NCBI GenBank assembly: GCA_947497145.1
Contig: CANMFQ010000001.1
Coordinates: 124,001-188,000, forward strand
Direction of reading: 5' to 3'
From: an uncultured Flavobacteriaceae bacterium
GTDB taxonomy: Bacteria > Bacteroidota > Bacteroidia > Flavobacteriales > Flavobacteriaceae
DNA: 64,000 nucleotides
Shown here: positions 52,250 through 62,483 of the stretch, piece by piece
How positions within the stretch are numbered: position 1 is the stretch's first letter
How the letters are laid out: the number at the start of each line of letters is the position of its first letter
Notes under the pieces: model-generated
Told to the model about the DNA's origin: nothing
What the model saw: only the letters and a program-made list of their open reading frames with translations
The model's database searches: none
Made by a program: the position numbers and the translations under genes

Positions 52250-52398
52250 AAGAAATTGAAGTTTAGAAGGGTTTGGTTTATTTTAATTTTTTTTAATAAA
52301 AAATAGTTAGTTTCAAGGTGAATCAAATACTTGATATATCTGAATTGATAAAAATACAGTTTTCAATAAAAATATTATAGCTGAATTTTGTTAAATGA

Positions 52399-52415
52399 TG
52401 ACACTATTTTGTCCT
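52399..52415 (-). promoter_or_regulatory. Putative AraC-regulator operator, permease side
   Basis: Minus-strand sequence AGGACAAAATAGTGTCA. It agrees with the site at 53412-53428 at 16 of 17 positions, including an inverted core GACA-N6-TGTC. It is placed upstream of the permease/isomerase operon. Confidence 0.6.
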
Positions 52416-52495
52416 TACTTGGTCAATGGAGCGCTTTTTTTAACAAAATACAGTTATTGGACTGTATTTGTCTGTTAATTTTTTATGTTGTCCTA

Positions 52496-53377
52496 TTATA
52501 CGTCTGTTTGAATTTTTAAGAAAAGTTTGCGGTATTCAAGTGGACTCATATTAGCGATGGTTTTAAATTGTTTGTTAAAATTAGAGAGGGTATTAAAGCC
52601 ACATTCGTAACTGATTTGTGAAATATTAAAATTGTCTTCAAGAAGCAATTTTCGAGCATGACCAATACGAATCTCGTTAACAAATCTTGAAAAAGTCTTG
52701 TTTGCTCTAGGCTTAAAGTAACGACAAAAAGATGTAGTGGTCATATTCAACATTGTGGCAATTTCGTCTAAAGCAATCTTAGTTTTAAAATTAGACATGA
52801 CATATTCATGTACCATACTCATTTTTGCAGCATCACCTCCTTTGAAAACATTGTTATAACCAGGACTCGATAGTAAGTTGTATTCGCTACTATTGGCCAT
52901 AATGTCAATAATTTCCAATAATTTTATAATCCGTTTAAACCCTTTTTCTTTGCCAATACTTAATAATAGTATGTTTATTTTTTGCTGTGTTTCCCCGTAA
53001 AATTCCATGCCTCGCGCAGCGTGTTTTACCAGTTTGTTGATGCCGTAAAACTCTTCCTTTTCTAATAGCGATCTACTCAAAAGTTCATTGTCGAAATAAA
53101 TAACTAATGCCCTAGTGGTAAGGGTGCTGTTTTTTTTAAAATAAGCATCATCACTACGCCATAAATGAGGCAGATTAGGCCCCGTAAATATCAAATCACC
53201 TTCTTCAAATGGTGCTACGTGGTCACCTACAAAGCGGGTGCCTTTGCCTTCTACAATTAGCGAAATTTGAAATTCTGGATGAAAATGCCAATTGGGGTTG
53301 AAATAGGGGCTATATAAATCTTTAAAGACAAAAGTTTCTTTAGGAGTAAGCGTTTTTTCTATATTAGGGACACTCAT
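52496..53377 (-). CDS. AraC-family regulator with cupin sensor domain
   Basis: 293 aa. N-terminal cupin-like arabinose-binding domain (about 15-110, with NWHFHPEFQISLIVEGKGTRFVGDH and FEEGDLIFTGPNLPHLWR), a middle helical linker, and a C-terminal pair of helix-turn-helix motifs (about 195-290: IALDEIATMLNMTTTSFCRYFK, NISQISYECGFNTLSNFNKQFK). It should bind a sugar-derived ligand and activate or repress the two flanking operons. Its own promoter region holds one copy of the proposed operator, so self-regulation is likely. Confidence 0.92.
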   Translation of the reverse strand: MSVPNIEKTLTPKETFVFKDLYSPYFNPNWHFHPEFQISLIVEGKGTRFVGDHVAPFEEGDLIFTGPNLPHLWRSDDAYFKKNSTLTTRALVIYFDNELLSRSLLEKEEFYGINKLVKHAARGMEFYGETQQKINILLLSIGKEKGFKRIIKLLEIIDIMANSSEYNLLSSPGYNNVFKGGDAAKMSMVHEYVMSNFKTKIALDEIATMLNMTTTSFCRYFKPRANKTFSRFVNEIRIGHARKLLLEDNFNISQISYECGFNTLSNFNKQFKTIANMSPLEYRKLFLKIQTDV

Positions 53378-53411
53378 AAATTTTCCTTTAAAGCTCAGTT
53401 TTTACCAATAT

Positions 53412-53428
53412 AGGACAAAAAAGTGTCA
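53412..53428 (+). promoter_or_regulatory. Putative AraC-regulator operator, catabolic operon side
   Basis: AGGACAAAAAAGTGTCA, which differs from the copy at 52399-52415 only at position 10. It sits 42 bp upstream of the TAATTTTG box of the plus-strand operon and next to a near -7 box (TATATTGG, 53405-53412, minus) of the AraC gene, so it could both activate the operon and repress its own gene. Confidence 0.6.
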
Positions 53429-53470
53429 ATTTTTAATAAAATATAGGAAATATTGTATTGATATGTACTT

Positions 53471-53478
53471 TAATTTTG
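53471..53478 (+). promoter_or_regulatory. -7 promoter box (TAATTTTG) of the plus-strand sugar operon
   Basis: Exact TAnnTTTG match 78 bp before the first gene start and downstream of the proposed operator. A good -33 TTG at correct spacing is not clear, as expected of an activator-dependent promoter. Confidence 0.5.
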
Positions 53479-53556
53479 TAAGGCTATAGAAATCAACTTA
53501 TCTTGTAGCTGACCAATTTTTCTTCAGAAGTAGCTAACTTTTAAATATAATAGGCA

Positions 53557-54606
53557 ATGCAAAAAAACAATTATCCAAAATTACACAACGCCTCATGGCC
53601 TGGTGTTGTTGGGAAAGGTCCCGATTCTGAACCGCCAATTGATATCGACACTATGATCGATCTTACCGCAAATGCGGAGGTTGATGGTGTGAAATTTGAT
53701 GGTTTCGACCTGTTCGTAGCCGATCCGCATTTAGCTATTGACGCCTCCGATGACGGTATTAAAATTATGGCTGATAAGGCACGTGCTAAAAATTTAGAAA
53801 TAGGTAGTTTAGTGGCGCCTATTTGGGCAGGAACAGGCGGCGGATCTGCTATGGGAAGTAGTACCGAGAGAAAGCAGTTTGTTGATCAGGTGCGTAAGGC
53901 TTGTATCATTGGTAAAAAACTTAGGGATATTGGCGTTCGTCCCAATGGAATTATTAGAATAGATTCTTCGGTAGATCCAGAAAGTTGGGCTGCAGATGAG
54001 GTGGGTAACACCAAGTTAATAGCTCAAACTTTTCGTGAAGCGTGTGATGTGGCTGCTGATTACGGCGAGTCTTTAGCTGCTGAAGGCGAAATATGCTGGG
54101 GTGGTATGCATGGCTGGAAAACCATGTTGAATACTTTAGAAGCTGTTGATAGACCTAATATCGGCTTTCAAGCTGATATGGCTCATACTTTACTATATCT
54201 CTTGGGGTACAACAAAGAAGACGAGCGTATTTTACCCGCTGATTTTCAATGGGATGATCGTGATACGTTAACTGAGGGACTCAAAACCTTAACGGCTGCC
54301 TTGCGTCCGTGGACGATTGATTTTCATGTGGCACAAAATGATGGAACTGTTTTTGGCGCAGGTTCACATGACAAAACAGGGAGGCACTGCCAAGCTGCAG
54401 ATCCTAATGGAAAATTAGATATTCCAGTTGATGCAGGACACTGGTTGCGTGATGAAAATGGAATTTTGACCAAAAAATTTAAGCATATCTGCTGGGATGG
54501 GTGTATGTTTCCTAATGAGGTGATGATGCAACCAAAAACATGGAATGATATTCTAGGGGCTATGATTAAAGTACGTGATTTACACGGCTGGTATGAAGCT
54601 GAGTAA
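53557..54606 (+). CDS. Sugar phosphate isomerase/epimerase (TIM barrel)
   Basis: 349 aa, larger than the 279-aa paralogue across the AraC gene. TIM barrel of the xylose-isomerase-like superfamily. Metal ligands: E in [17 protein letters not shown] and H in [13 protein letters not shown] in [20 protein letters not shown] Gly/Ser loop ([11 protein letters not shown]) and the C-terminal [14 protein letters not shown] are distinctive of a clade seen in sugar-oxidation loci with Gfo/Idh enzymes. It is the first gene of a six-gene operon. Substrate unknown. Confidence 0.85.
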   Translation: MQKNNYPKLHNASWPGVVGKGPDSEPPIDIDTMIDLTANAEVDGVKFDGFDLFVADPHLAIDASDDGIKIMADKARAKNLEIGSLVAPIWAGTGGGSAMGSSTERKQFVDQVRKACIIGKKLRDIGVRPNGIIRIDSSVDPESWAADEVGNTKLIAQTFREACDVAADYGESLAAEGEICWGGMHGWKTMLNTLEAVDRPNIGFQADMAHTLLYLLGYNKEDERILPADFQWDDRDTLTEGLKTLTAALRPWTIDFHVAQNDGTVFGAGSHDKTGRHCQAADPNGKLDIPVDAGHWLRDENGILTKKFKHICWDGCMFPNEVMMQPKTWNDILGAMIKVRDLHGWYEAE

Positions 54607-54703
54607 AATGAGTTTGTACAGCTTTGCAAAAGAGTAGGTTTGGGCTGTTCTGTACAGCATCCGCCAAAAAAATAAAAACCAAATAATTTGATTATTTACA
54701 CAA

Positions 54704-55858
54704 ATGAGTAGTAAAAAACAACTAAGAATAGGTCTTGTAGGTTATGGTTTTATGGGAAGAACCCATTCTAACGCCTATAAAAGAGTTGGCGATTTTTTTC
54801 CAGAATTGGAATATCAACCCGTATTAAAAGCGGTGTGCGCCAGAAATAAAGAAAGAGTAACCGCATTTGCTAAGCAATGGGGCTATGAATCTGTAGAAAC
54901 TGATTGGAGAGCACTTGTTGCACGTGATGATATCGACGCTATTGATATTTGTACGCCAAATAATATGCATGCCGAAATTGCTATTGCAGCCGCCGAGGCG
55001 GGTAAAATGGTGCTTTGTGAAAAGCCATTAGCAAGAACCGTAGCAGAAGCACAACCTATGGTAGATGCTATTGAAAAAGCTAAAGTGCCTAATACCGTAT
55101 ATTACAACTACCGCAGAATACCAGCGGTTACCTTGGCAAAACAGCTTATTGATGCCGGTAAATTGGGTAAAATATTTCATTATCGGGCAAACTTTTTACA
55201 AGATTGGACGATAAGCCCTGAATTACCACAAGGAGGAGAAGGTCTTTGGCGGTTAGATAACGCCGCAGCAGGGTCGGGGGTGACAGGTGATCTTTTGGCG
55301 CATTGTATTGATACGGCTATGTGGCTCAACGGAGGTATTAAAGATGTTTCTGCAATGACAGAAACTTTTATTAAAGAACGAGTGCACTCGGGTACTGGTG
55401 AGGTGCAAAAAGTGGGTATTGATGATGCGTGTATTTTTCATTGCCATTTTGATAATGGTTCATTAGGTCTTTTTGAGTCTACCCGTTATGCCAGAGGACA
55501 CAAAGCATTGTATACTTTTGAAATTAATGGAGAGCATGCCTCTATTAAATGGAATTTACACGATTTGTCACGTTTAGAATATTTTGACCACAGAGATGAA
55601 TCGATGGAAAGAGGATGGCGTTCTATTCATATTACTGATGGTGATCATCCGTATATGGACAAATGGTGGGTGCCTGGTTTATCAATAGGATATGAGCATA
55701 GTTTTGTACACCAAATTGCTGATTTCTTAAAAAGCCTACAAGAAGGTACACCTTGTTCTCCTACGTTTAAAGAAGCGCAAGAAACTCAAAAAGTTTGTGA
55801 AGCTGTCTTGGAGTCTGCCAAAACAAAAAGCTGGAAAGATACCGGTGTAGTATGGTAA
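54704..55858 (+). CDS. Gfo/Idh/MocA oxidoreductase 1
   Basis: 384 aa, NAD(P)-dependent dehydrogenase of the glucose-fructose oxidoreductase family. Rossmann motif [20 protein letters not shown] (start), catalytic [11 protein letters not shown] and [10 protein letters not shown] typical of the group; [20 protein letters not shown] holds the active-site region with the catalytic His. These enzymes oxidise or reduce ring positions C1-C3 of sugars and cyclitols. It is the second gene of the operon, 97 bp after the isomerase gene. Confidence 0.9.
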   Translation: MSSKKQLRIGLVGYGFMGRTHSNAYKRVGDFFPELEYQPVLKAVCARNKERVTAFAKQWGYESVETDWRALVARDDIDAIDICTPNNMHAEIAIAAAEAGKMVLCEKPLARTVAEAQPMVDAIEKAKVPNTVYYNYRRIPAVTLAKQLIDAGKLGKIFHYRANFLQDWTISPELPQGGEGLWRLDNAAAGSGVTGDLLAHCIDTAMWLNGGIKDVSAMTETFIKERVHSGTGEVQKVGIDDACIFHCHFDNGSLGLFESTRYARGHKALYTFEINGEHASIKWNLHDLSRLEYFDHRDESMERGWRSIHITDGDHPYMDKWWVPGLSIGYEHSFVHQIADFLKSLQEGTPCSPTFKEAQETQKVCEAVLESAKTKSWKDTGVVW

Positions 55859-55937
55859 TATGGGATGCCAGTATTTTAAAGAAATGATTTCTTTATTAAC
55901 ACAAACCCTCTTACCGAATAGTGATTAAAATATAAAA

Positions 55938-57050
55938 ATGAGTGAAACAATAAAGGGCTTTTGCCTGCACGGGAAAGAAAAAATTTATCCCAATTCTGGG
56001 GTTTCAGTTACCAGTAATACATCGGTAGTTACTATGGAATTGCCAGCATTAAAAGAAGGTGAAATTCTAGCAAAAACCTTATACACGGGTATTTGTGGTT
56101 CTGATAATAGTGCGGCAATCGGAAAGGCTAATTTTGATTGGGTGCAACGCCCAAGAATTATTGGGCATGAGTTTAGTGCCGAAGTGTTAGAACTAGGACC
56201 GGGAGATCATGGAGATTTAAAAGTTGGCGATTTATTTGCACCCTTGGCAATGTTGGGTTGTCGTGATGAAGAATGTCCCGCTTGTAGTGTGGCAAAATGG
56301 AATCTTTGTGCTTCAAAAGAAATTATAGGTTTTCATAGAAATGGTGGTTTTGGTCAACGTGTTGTGCTAGAATCTGATCGGGTTGTTCCGCTTATGAAGG
56401 GCTTGACACCTCAGCAAGGGGCTTTGGTTGAACCGTTATCTATAATTACCAATGCATTGTATAATAAATGCAGTATTAAACCCGGTGATGATGTAGTGGT
56501 GACAGGCTGTGGTATTATTGGTTTAATGTCTGCCGAAGTTGCTCGCGCTGCGGGAGCTAGAGTGGCAGTTACAGGTCTTGCTCATGATCGTGATATACGC
56601 TTAAAAAAGGCCGAGGAAAGAGGCTTTATAACGCTGGAGGTTTCTCCGGATAATACATTGGCCTCTCAATTACAAAATGGAATTGCAGATGCCAATGGCA
56701 TTCCTTTTGGAACCAACGGAAAGGTAGATTTATTAATTGAATGCTCTGGCGTACCACAGGTATTAACCGAGGCAATTTCCGTTGTGCGGCCAGAAGGAGA
56801 TATTTGTGTTATTGCAACCTATGGTGCCGAGGTGCCTATAAATGCTACCCATTTAACACGTACATCTTTAAATATGCGAGGTTCTATGGGGTCTTGTCGT
56901 GATGATTATATGGCGGCTATGAAATTGATGGTTACTGGGGTATTTCCATCAGAGCATTACACCGATTTTTATGATTTTGAAAATATCACCCAAGCCTTTG
57001 AAGATTCTATAAAGGCAAAAAACATGAAAGCGGTAGTGAAAATGAATTGA
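55938..57050 (+). CDS. Zinc-dependent alcohol dehydrogenase (MDR family)
   Basis: 370 aa. Catalytic zinc ligands C53, H77 and E165 (GICGSD, GHEFS, LVEPLSI). The structural zinc site is C108, C113, C116, C124 (C-x4-C-x2-C-x7-C), slightly different from the common C-x2-C-x2-C-x7-C. NAD binding motif VVTGCGIIGLMSAEVARAAGA near 186. Similar enzymes oxidise sorbitol, threonine or other polyols, and sugars at C1 or C3. It is the third gene of the operon. Confidence 0.9.
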   Translation: MSETIKGFCLHGKEKIYPNSGVSVTSNTSVVTMELPALKEGEILAKTLYTGICGSDNSAAIGKANFDWVQRPRIIGHEFSAEVLELGPGDHGDLKVGDLFAPLAMLGCRDEECPACSVAKWNLCASKEIIGFHRNGGFGQRVVLESDRVVPLMKGLTPQQGALVEPLSIITNALYNKCSIKPGDDVVVTGCGIIGLMSAEVARAAGARVAVTGLAHDRDIRLKKAEERGFITLEVSPDNTLASQLQNGIADANGIPFGTNGKVDLLIECSGVPQVLTEAISVVRPEGDICVIATYGAEVPINATHLTRTSLNMRGSMGSCRDDYMAAMKLMVTGVFPSEHYTDFYDFENITQAFEDSIKAKNMKAVVKMN

Positions 57051-57101
57051 GTGCTTTAAAACAGCAAAATGCAACACTAATAGATTTAGGATCAAAAAAA
57101 T

Positions 57102-58121
57102 ATGCATAAAATATTTATTACAGGAGGTACCGGCTGCATTGGTTCGGTAACCATTTATAAATTATTACAATCTGCGGAGGTTAAAAAAATTGTAGTAGCC
57201 ACAAGATCTAATAATGTAGCACCCCTAAAATTATGGCTTGGTGAAGATCTTGACCCTCGTTTGGAGTTTGTAACACTTGATGTTTCTAATTACAGTGAGA
57301 TTAATAGGGTGCTTCAAGAAGTGAATCCAACACATATCATTCATTTAGGGGCCTATCAAAGTCCCGATTGTTCAAGAGATCATATGGGCGGTATGGAAAT
57401 TAATGCAGGGGGCACTATGGCCTTGTTTGATGCTGCAGAAAAATTAGCCAACCTTCAGCGTTTTGTTTTTGCTAGTTCAGCGGCTGTATATGGCATGCGA
57501 AGCATGTATCCGCAAGATAGTATCAACGAAGATGTGCTATTAGCTCCACCCAATCATTATGGTATATGGAAACTGGCCGGAGAGCATCTAGCGCGATTGT
57601 TTTATGATAACACCAAGGTGCCAACCGTATGTCTTAGAATTAACACTACCTACGGAAAAGGGAGAGATAAAGGAAAAACATCGGCACCTACCAATGCCTT
57701 AAAAGCAATTGCCATGGGTGCAGTTCAAGGGAAATTAATGCCTTTTGAAATGCCATATCAAGGGCGTGAAAATTATCATTTTGTAGAAGATGTGGGAGCG
57801 CATTTTGCAGCCTGTGCATTACAAGCATATGATGGTTTTGGAGCATTTAATATTCAAGGAGAAACTATTCCTATACCCTCGTTTTTAGAGCTTATTAAAA
57901 AAGAGGCTGAGGCATTGGGTATGGGAGATTATGTGTCACTTTCTATCGTAGAAAATGCGCCACCAAACCTTTTTGTTTGTGATTTAGATCATACTAAAAT
58001 AGCAACTACTTTTAACGGCTTACCGTTGACCAAAATTTCGGATGGTGTTCGTCAATCATTACTAGAATTTAAAAAAATGGCAGAAAAAGGAACATTAGAA
58101 TACTCTAAACCGGCCTCATGA
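57102..58121 (+). CDS. NAD-dependent epimerase/dehydratase
   Basis: 339 aa extended SDR. NAD motif ITGGTGCIGS at the start, SAAVYG for the catalytic Ser, and the active pair Y153/K157 in NHYGIWK. Length fits UDP-sugar epimerases and also sugar-1-dehydrogenases. The ending LEYSKPAS is unlike nucleotide-sugar enzymes. Its stop overlaps the next start by 4 bp. In this catabolic operon a role as a sugar or lactone dehydrogenase is more likely than nucleotide-sugar synthesis; that is inference. Confidence 0.87.
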   Translation: MHKIFITGGTGCIGSVTIYKLLQSAEVKKIVVATRSNNVAPLKLWLGEDLDPRLEFVTLDVSNYSEINRVLQEVNPTHIIHLGAYQSPDCSRDHMGGMEINAGGTMALFDAAEKLANLQRFVFASSAAVYGMRSMYPQDSINEDVLLAPPNHYGIWKLAGEHLARLFYDNTKVPTVCLRINTTYGKGRDKGKTSAPTNALKAIAMGAVQGKLMPFEMPYQGRENYHFVEDVGAHFAACALQAYDGFGAFNIQGETIPIPSFLELIKKEAEALGMGDYVSLSIVENAPPNLFVCDLDHTKIATTFNGLPLTKISDGVRQSLLEFKKMAEKGTLEYSKPAS

Positions 58122-59089
58122 AAACACTAGGAATTGCATTTATTGGTGCTGGCGATATCGCAAACTTGCATGCCGAAGCTATTAATGAATTGCCAGGGGC
58201 AGACTTAATTGGTCTTTGGAATCGCACAGCCGAAAAGGGAGTTGCTAAAGCAAAAGAATACGGTTGTGCTGTGTATGCATCGATTGATGAATTACTTAAT
58301 GACCCAAAAGTAGATGCTGTTTTCATACTTACCAATATGGAAACCCATTGTGAATATACATTAAAAGCTGCTGCTGCGGGGAAACATATTTTGGTTGAAA
58401 AACCAGCGGCCTCCAATATTGCTGAATTGGAGCGTATGCATGAAGCCGTAAAAAAAGCAGGAGTGCAATGTATGCCAGTACATAATTATATTTATGAGCC
58501 CAGTATCGAACGTGCTAAAGCGATGATTGAAACGGGTAAATTGGGTGCTATTGTGCAGTTTTATATGCTTTACAATATTCACCATGCTGATGAGATAAGG
58601 GCGCGTTACCCGGGCGTAATTCGTCAGATATTAACGCACCACAGTTATACCATGTTGTATTTGGCGGGAGAACCAAAAACGGTGTCTTGTATGATGAACA
58701 CTGTTGATGATACCATTGCACCACAAGAAAATGTAGCCATGGCAACCATTCAAATGCAAAACGGAACCCTCAGTCATTTGTGTGCTAGTTTTGCCAATGA
58801 TGATCATGCCGGCGACCCATGGACGTGTATGATTAAGGTGATTGGCACCAAAGGAAGTACACGGTATAGCTATCGCGATTTTGTTATTAACGATCGTAAT
58901 GGTGCGCATTCACAAACCTATCAATGTTATCCAGAATCCATCAAAAATACCGCTGTGCATTTTATAAATCGTGTAGTGCGTTTGGGTGAGGCGCCGCTTT
59001 CTAGTTTAGAAGATGCCATTAGTTGCCAGCAAATTATTGAAGCCTGTGAATTATCAGTTAAAGAAGGTATTCACGTAAAATTGAAGTAA
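58118..59089 (+). CDS. Gfo/Idh/MocA oxidoreductase 2
   Basis: 323 aa. Rossmann motif IAFIGAGDIANLHAEAI and the EKPAASNIAELE active-site strand. A family paralogue of the 54704 gene but diverged and shorter. GVIRQILTHHSYTMLYLAGEPKT contains the His-His pair typical of a subgroup. It is translationally coupled to the epimerase gene. Having two Gfo/Idh enzymes in one operon suggests sequential oxidation and reduction at one ring position, as in 3-keto-sugar cycles. Confidence 0.89.
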   Translation: MKTLGIAFIGAGDIANLHAEAINELPGADLIGLWNRTAEKGVAKAKEYGCAVYASIDELLNDPKVDAVFILTNMETHCEYTLKAAAAGKHILVEKPAASNIAELERMHEAVKKAGVQCMPVHNYIYEPSIERAKAMIETGKLGAIVQFYMLYNIHHADEIRARYPGVIRQILTHHSYTMLYLAGEPKTVSCMMNTVDDTIAPQENVAMATIQMQNGTLSHLCASFANDDHAGDPWTCMIKVIGTKGSTRYSYRDFVINDRNGAHSQTYQCYPESIKNTAVHFINRVVRLGEAPLSSLEDAISCQQIIEACELSVKEGIHVKLK

Positions 59090-59126
59090 AGAAGAGTTCA
59101 ATAAATAGTCTTATAAAAACGAAAGA

Positions 59127-62100
59127 ATGAGAATCAAAAGAAAATTAGTCCAGTTGTGTTTGTTGCTTGGTGTTTTACTAATCGTAACAAGTTGTACGCA
59201 AAAAGATAAGAAGGGGTTAGCGTTCCAAAAGGATGCTCATATCGTTTTAATAGGAAATAATTTGCCTTCGCGTATGTTAAACTTTGGTCATTTTGAAACT
59301 GAAATGCATTTGCGTTATCCAGATAGCACTTTGTTTATTAGAAATATGGGTGATGGAGGAAACACACCGGGCTTTAGACCACATTCTTCGCGGAATTCTC
59401 CTTGGGCTTTTCCAGGAGCAGAAAAATTTCAAACCGAACTTGCAAATAAATCAGGAAGCATAGGGCATTTTCCAACAGAAGATGAATGGCTGACTGATTT
59501 AAAGGCAGATGTGGTGCTAGCCTTTTTTGGGTATAGCGAATCTTTTGAAGGAGCGGCAGGTGTAGAAAATTATAAGGCAGAGTTACATGCATTCATTGAG
59601 CATACAAAACGTCAGAAGTACAATGGTAAAAGTGCCCCTAAACTGGCATTAGTATCTCCCATAGCTTTTGAAGATTTGTCAGCAAAAATGGATTTGCCTG
59701 ATGGGAAAAAGGAAAATCGAAATTTGGCGCTCTATACCAAAGCAATGAAAGAGGTTGCTGCAAAGGATAGTGTGCTATTTGTTGATGCTTTTGACGCTAC
59801 TTCAAAATGGTATGCATCAGAAACAGATGATTTAACCGCTGATGGATTTCAATTGAATGATTTGGGGTATCAGAAATTTGCAAGCTTTTTAGCAGATCAA
59901 GTTTTTGGGGAAGCCGAACAAAAGGCAGTAGCTCATAAGAAGGGTATTCATGAAGCAGTTATGGAGAAAAATTGGTTTTGGCATAATGATTTTAAAATTC
60001 CAAACGGAGTACATGCTTATGGAAGACGTTATGATCCATTTGGGCCAGCCAATTATCCTTTTGAGATAGAAAAAATTCGCCAAATGACTGCCAATCGCGA
60101 TCAGGCAATTTGGGAGGCAGCCCACGGAAAAACAATGGATTTGGCTGCTGCCGATGCGAAAACAAGAAAACTACCTCCTGTAGAAACGAACTACAACAAG
60201 GGGCAAGGAGATGCTGAAGAAGGATATTTGAACGGGCAAGATGCATTGAATAGATTTAAAGTAGCCAAAGGATATAAAATTGAATTATTTGCCTCAGAAC
60301 AAGAGTTTCCTGATTTGGCAAACCCAGTGCAAATGTCTTTTGATAATAAAGGAAGACTTTGGGTGGGGGTAATGCCTACCTATCCGCATTACAAGCCCGG
60401 AGATAGTAAGCCTAATGATAAGTTGATTATTCTTGAAGATACTGATAATGATGGCAAAGCAGATAAGCAAACCACTTTTGTTGATGATTTACATTTAACC
60501 ATTGGTTTTGAATTTGCGCCTGAAGGCGTATATGTGTCTCAAGGTACCAATTTGGTATTGCTAAAAGATACTGATGGTGACGATAAAGTTGATGAAAGGG
60601 AAATTATTTTAAGTGGTTTTGATGACCATGATACCCACCATACAGCTGGGGCGTATGTGGCAGATCCTTCTGGTGCTATTTATATGGGTGAAGGCGTGTT
60701 TTTACATACCAATGTTGAAACTGCTTATGGTACTGTACGTGCTACCAATGGTGGTTTTTATAGGTATAGCCCACAACGGCATCATTTAGAACGAACAGCG
60801 CAATTGCCAATACCTAATCCTTGGGGAATTGCTTTTGATGATTGGGGACAGCCATTTTTTGCGCATACCTCTGGGCCTGATATGACTTGGATGACTCCAG
60901 GAACCATTAAACCGAGATACGGACAAGCATCTCCATTACCTCAAAACCTTATTGAAGATAAACATCGTGTAAGGCCTACCTCTGGTTTAGAGTTTATTTC
61001 AAGCCGTCACTTTCCTGATGAGGTGCAAGGTGATATCATAATTAATAATACCATTGGTTTTTTGGGTACCAAGCAACACACTATTGTTGATGACCCAGAA
61101 AGTTCAGGCTACAATAGCCGACACCGTTTAGATTTAATCACTTCAAGTGATACTAAATTTCGTCCTGTTGATATGGAGTTTGCGCCAGACGGATCTTTGT
61201 ATTTGGTAGATTGGCAGAATGTATTAGTGGGGCATATGCAACATAATGCTCGTGATCCTTTACGTGATCATGCGCATGGTAGAATATATAGAATTACCTA
61301 TCCATCTCGGCCTTTAGTGAAACCTGCAAAAATTGTTGACGCTTCTATTGATGAGCTATTAGAAAATTTAAAGCTACCAGAATATCGTACTCGATATCGT
61401 ACAAAAAGAGAATTGCGTGCAAGAGATACAGAAGAAGTTTTGGCGAAAATTAAAGATTGGACTGCTGCACTTGATAAAAATGACGCACAATATGAACACC
61501 ATCTGTTGGAAGCCCTTTGGGTGACTTGGGGATTGAATGAAATAGATGAAGGTTTATTAAAACAACTATTAAATGCTAAAGACTTTAGAGCACGAGCAGC
61601 TGCAGTAAAGGTATTGCGCTATACCGGACATCAAATTTCGACACAGGCAGATTTACTAATGGTAGCAGCCAAAGATGAAAATGCACGAGTACGTTTAGAA
61701 GCTTTTGTAGCAGCTTCATGGTTAGATAAAGAAGTAGGCTTGCCTATTATAGAAGCAGCAGGCAAAATGCCTCTAGACAAATGGATGCAAAAACCTTATG
61801 AAGCGGCTATTGCCCATATTAATGATGTGAATGTTGGTCAAGATCCAGAAACCAAAGGCACGAAAACAGCTTTAAAAGGTGCTGAAAAAGCCCTTTTTGT
61901 AAAAGGCGAAGAGATCTATAACAGAGAAGGCTTCTGCGTTACTTGCCACCAGCCAGATGGTAAAGGCTTAAATGCATCGCAATTTCCGCCTTTGGCAAAA
62001 TCACCATGGGTAACGGGTAATGAAGAACGCCTAATTAAAATAACACTTAACGGTCTTATGGGGCCTCTTACTTTAAATGGGCATACCTATCCTGGTCAAG

Positions 62101-62297
62101 TGCCTATGACGCCGTACGGAGGTATGTTGAAAGATGAAGAAATAGCCTCGGTTTTAACCTTCGTTAGAAATACTTTTGGTAATAAGGCATCGGCGATTTC
62201 TCCTGAAATGGTCAAAAAGGTACGTGAAGAAACTAAAGATAAGAAGGGCTTTTATACACCAGCAGAATTGCTGAAAGCACATCCTATGGAAAAATAA
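59127..62297 (+). CDS. Large lipoprotein with SGNH-like, propeller and cytochrome c domains (PVC-type)
   Basis: 1056 aa. A lipobox ends at Cys23 (LIVTSCTQK). Residues about 30-285 are SGNH/GDSL-hydrolase-like, but the Ser position reads IGNNLPSRM and the C-terminal block reads DGFQLNDLGY with Q in place of the usual His, so the active site looks lost. A beta-propeller dehydrogenase-like domain follows at about 380-760 (VAKGYKIELFASEQEFPD, GIAFDDWGQPFF), then a HEAT-like helical part, and a class I cytochrome c at 915-1040 with CVTCH (937-941) and an axial Met in VPMTPYG. The set is well known in Planctomycetes ('PVC-type heme-binding protein'). It likely passes sugar-derived electrons to a periplasmic chain. 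Confidence 0.85.
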   Translation: MRIKRKLVQLCLLLGVLLIVTSCTQKDKKGLAFQKDAHIVLIGNNLPSRMLNFGHFETEMHLRYPDSTLFIRNMGDGGNTPGFRPHSSRNSPWAFPGAEKFQTELANKSGSIGHFPTEDEWLTDLKADVVLAFFGYSESFEGAAGVENYKAELHAFIEHTKRQKYNGKSAPKLALVSPIAFEDLSAKMDLPDGKKENRNLALYTKAMKEVAAKDSVLFVDAFDATSKWYASETDDLTADGFQLNDLGYQKFASFLADQVFGEAEQKAVAHKKGIHEAVMEKNWFWHNDFKIPNGVHAYGRRYDPFGPANYPFEIEKIRQMTANRDQAIWEAAHGKTMDLAAADAKTRKLPPVETNYNKGQGDAEEGYLNGQDALNRFKVAKGYKIELFASEQEFPDLANPVQMSFDNKGRLWVGVMPTYPHYKPGDSKPNDKLIILEDTDNDGKADKQTTFVDDLHLTIGFEFAPEGVYVSQGTNLVLLKDTDGDDKVDEREIILSGFDDHDTHHTAGAYVADPSGAIYMGEGVFLHTNVETAYGTVRATNGGFYRYSPQRHHLERTAQLPIPNPWGIAFDDWGQPFFAHTSGPDMTWMTPGTIKPRYGQASPLPQNLIEDKHRVRPTSGLEFISSRHFPDEVQGDIIINNTIGFLGTKQHTIVDDPESSGYNSRHRLDLITSSDTKFRPVDMEFAPDGSLYLVDWQNVLVGHMQHNARDPLRDHAHGRIYRITYPSRPLVKPAKIVDASIDELLENLKLPEYRTRYRTKRELRARDTEEVLAKIKDWTAALDKNDAQYEHHLLEALWVTWGLNEIDEGLLKQLLNAKDFRARAAAVKVLRYTGHQISTQADLLMVAAKDENARVRLEAFVAASWLDKEVGLPIIEAAGKMPLDKWMQKPYEAAIAHINDVNVGQDPETKGTKTALKGAEKALFVKGEEIYNREGFCVTCHQPDGKGLNASQFPPLAKSPWVTGNEERLIKITLNGLMGPLTLNGHTYPGQVPMTPYGGMLKDEEIASVLTFVRNTFGNKASAISPEMVKKVREETKDKKGFYTPAELLKAHPMEK

Positions 62298-62347
62298 TTT
62301 AATCCGCTTTTCGCATTTGAACTTAGTGATAATCAGGATTTAAAGTA

Positions 62348-62376
62348 GTACCGCATCAATAGCATTGATGCGGTAC
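62348..62376. terminator. Hairpin between convergent genes
   Basis: GTACCGCATCAAT, AGC, ATTGATGCGGTAC: a perfect 13-bp stem with a 3-nt loop. No strong T-run follows. It ends the plus-strand sugar operon and may protect both transcripts. Confidence 0.7.
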
Positions 62377-62483
62377 GTATTTAATTCATGTTTGAAAAGC
62401 GTTTTATGAAGCTTATCTTGTCGTGCTTTTAAGTAGGATCACGAAGTTCTATTGCATAATGCAAGTGTATAGATGCTTTTTTA

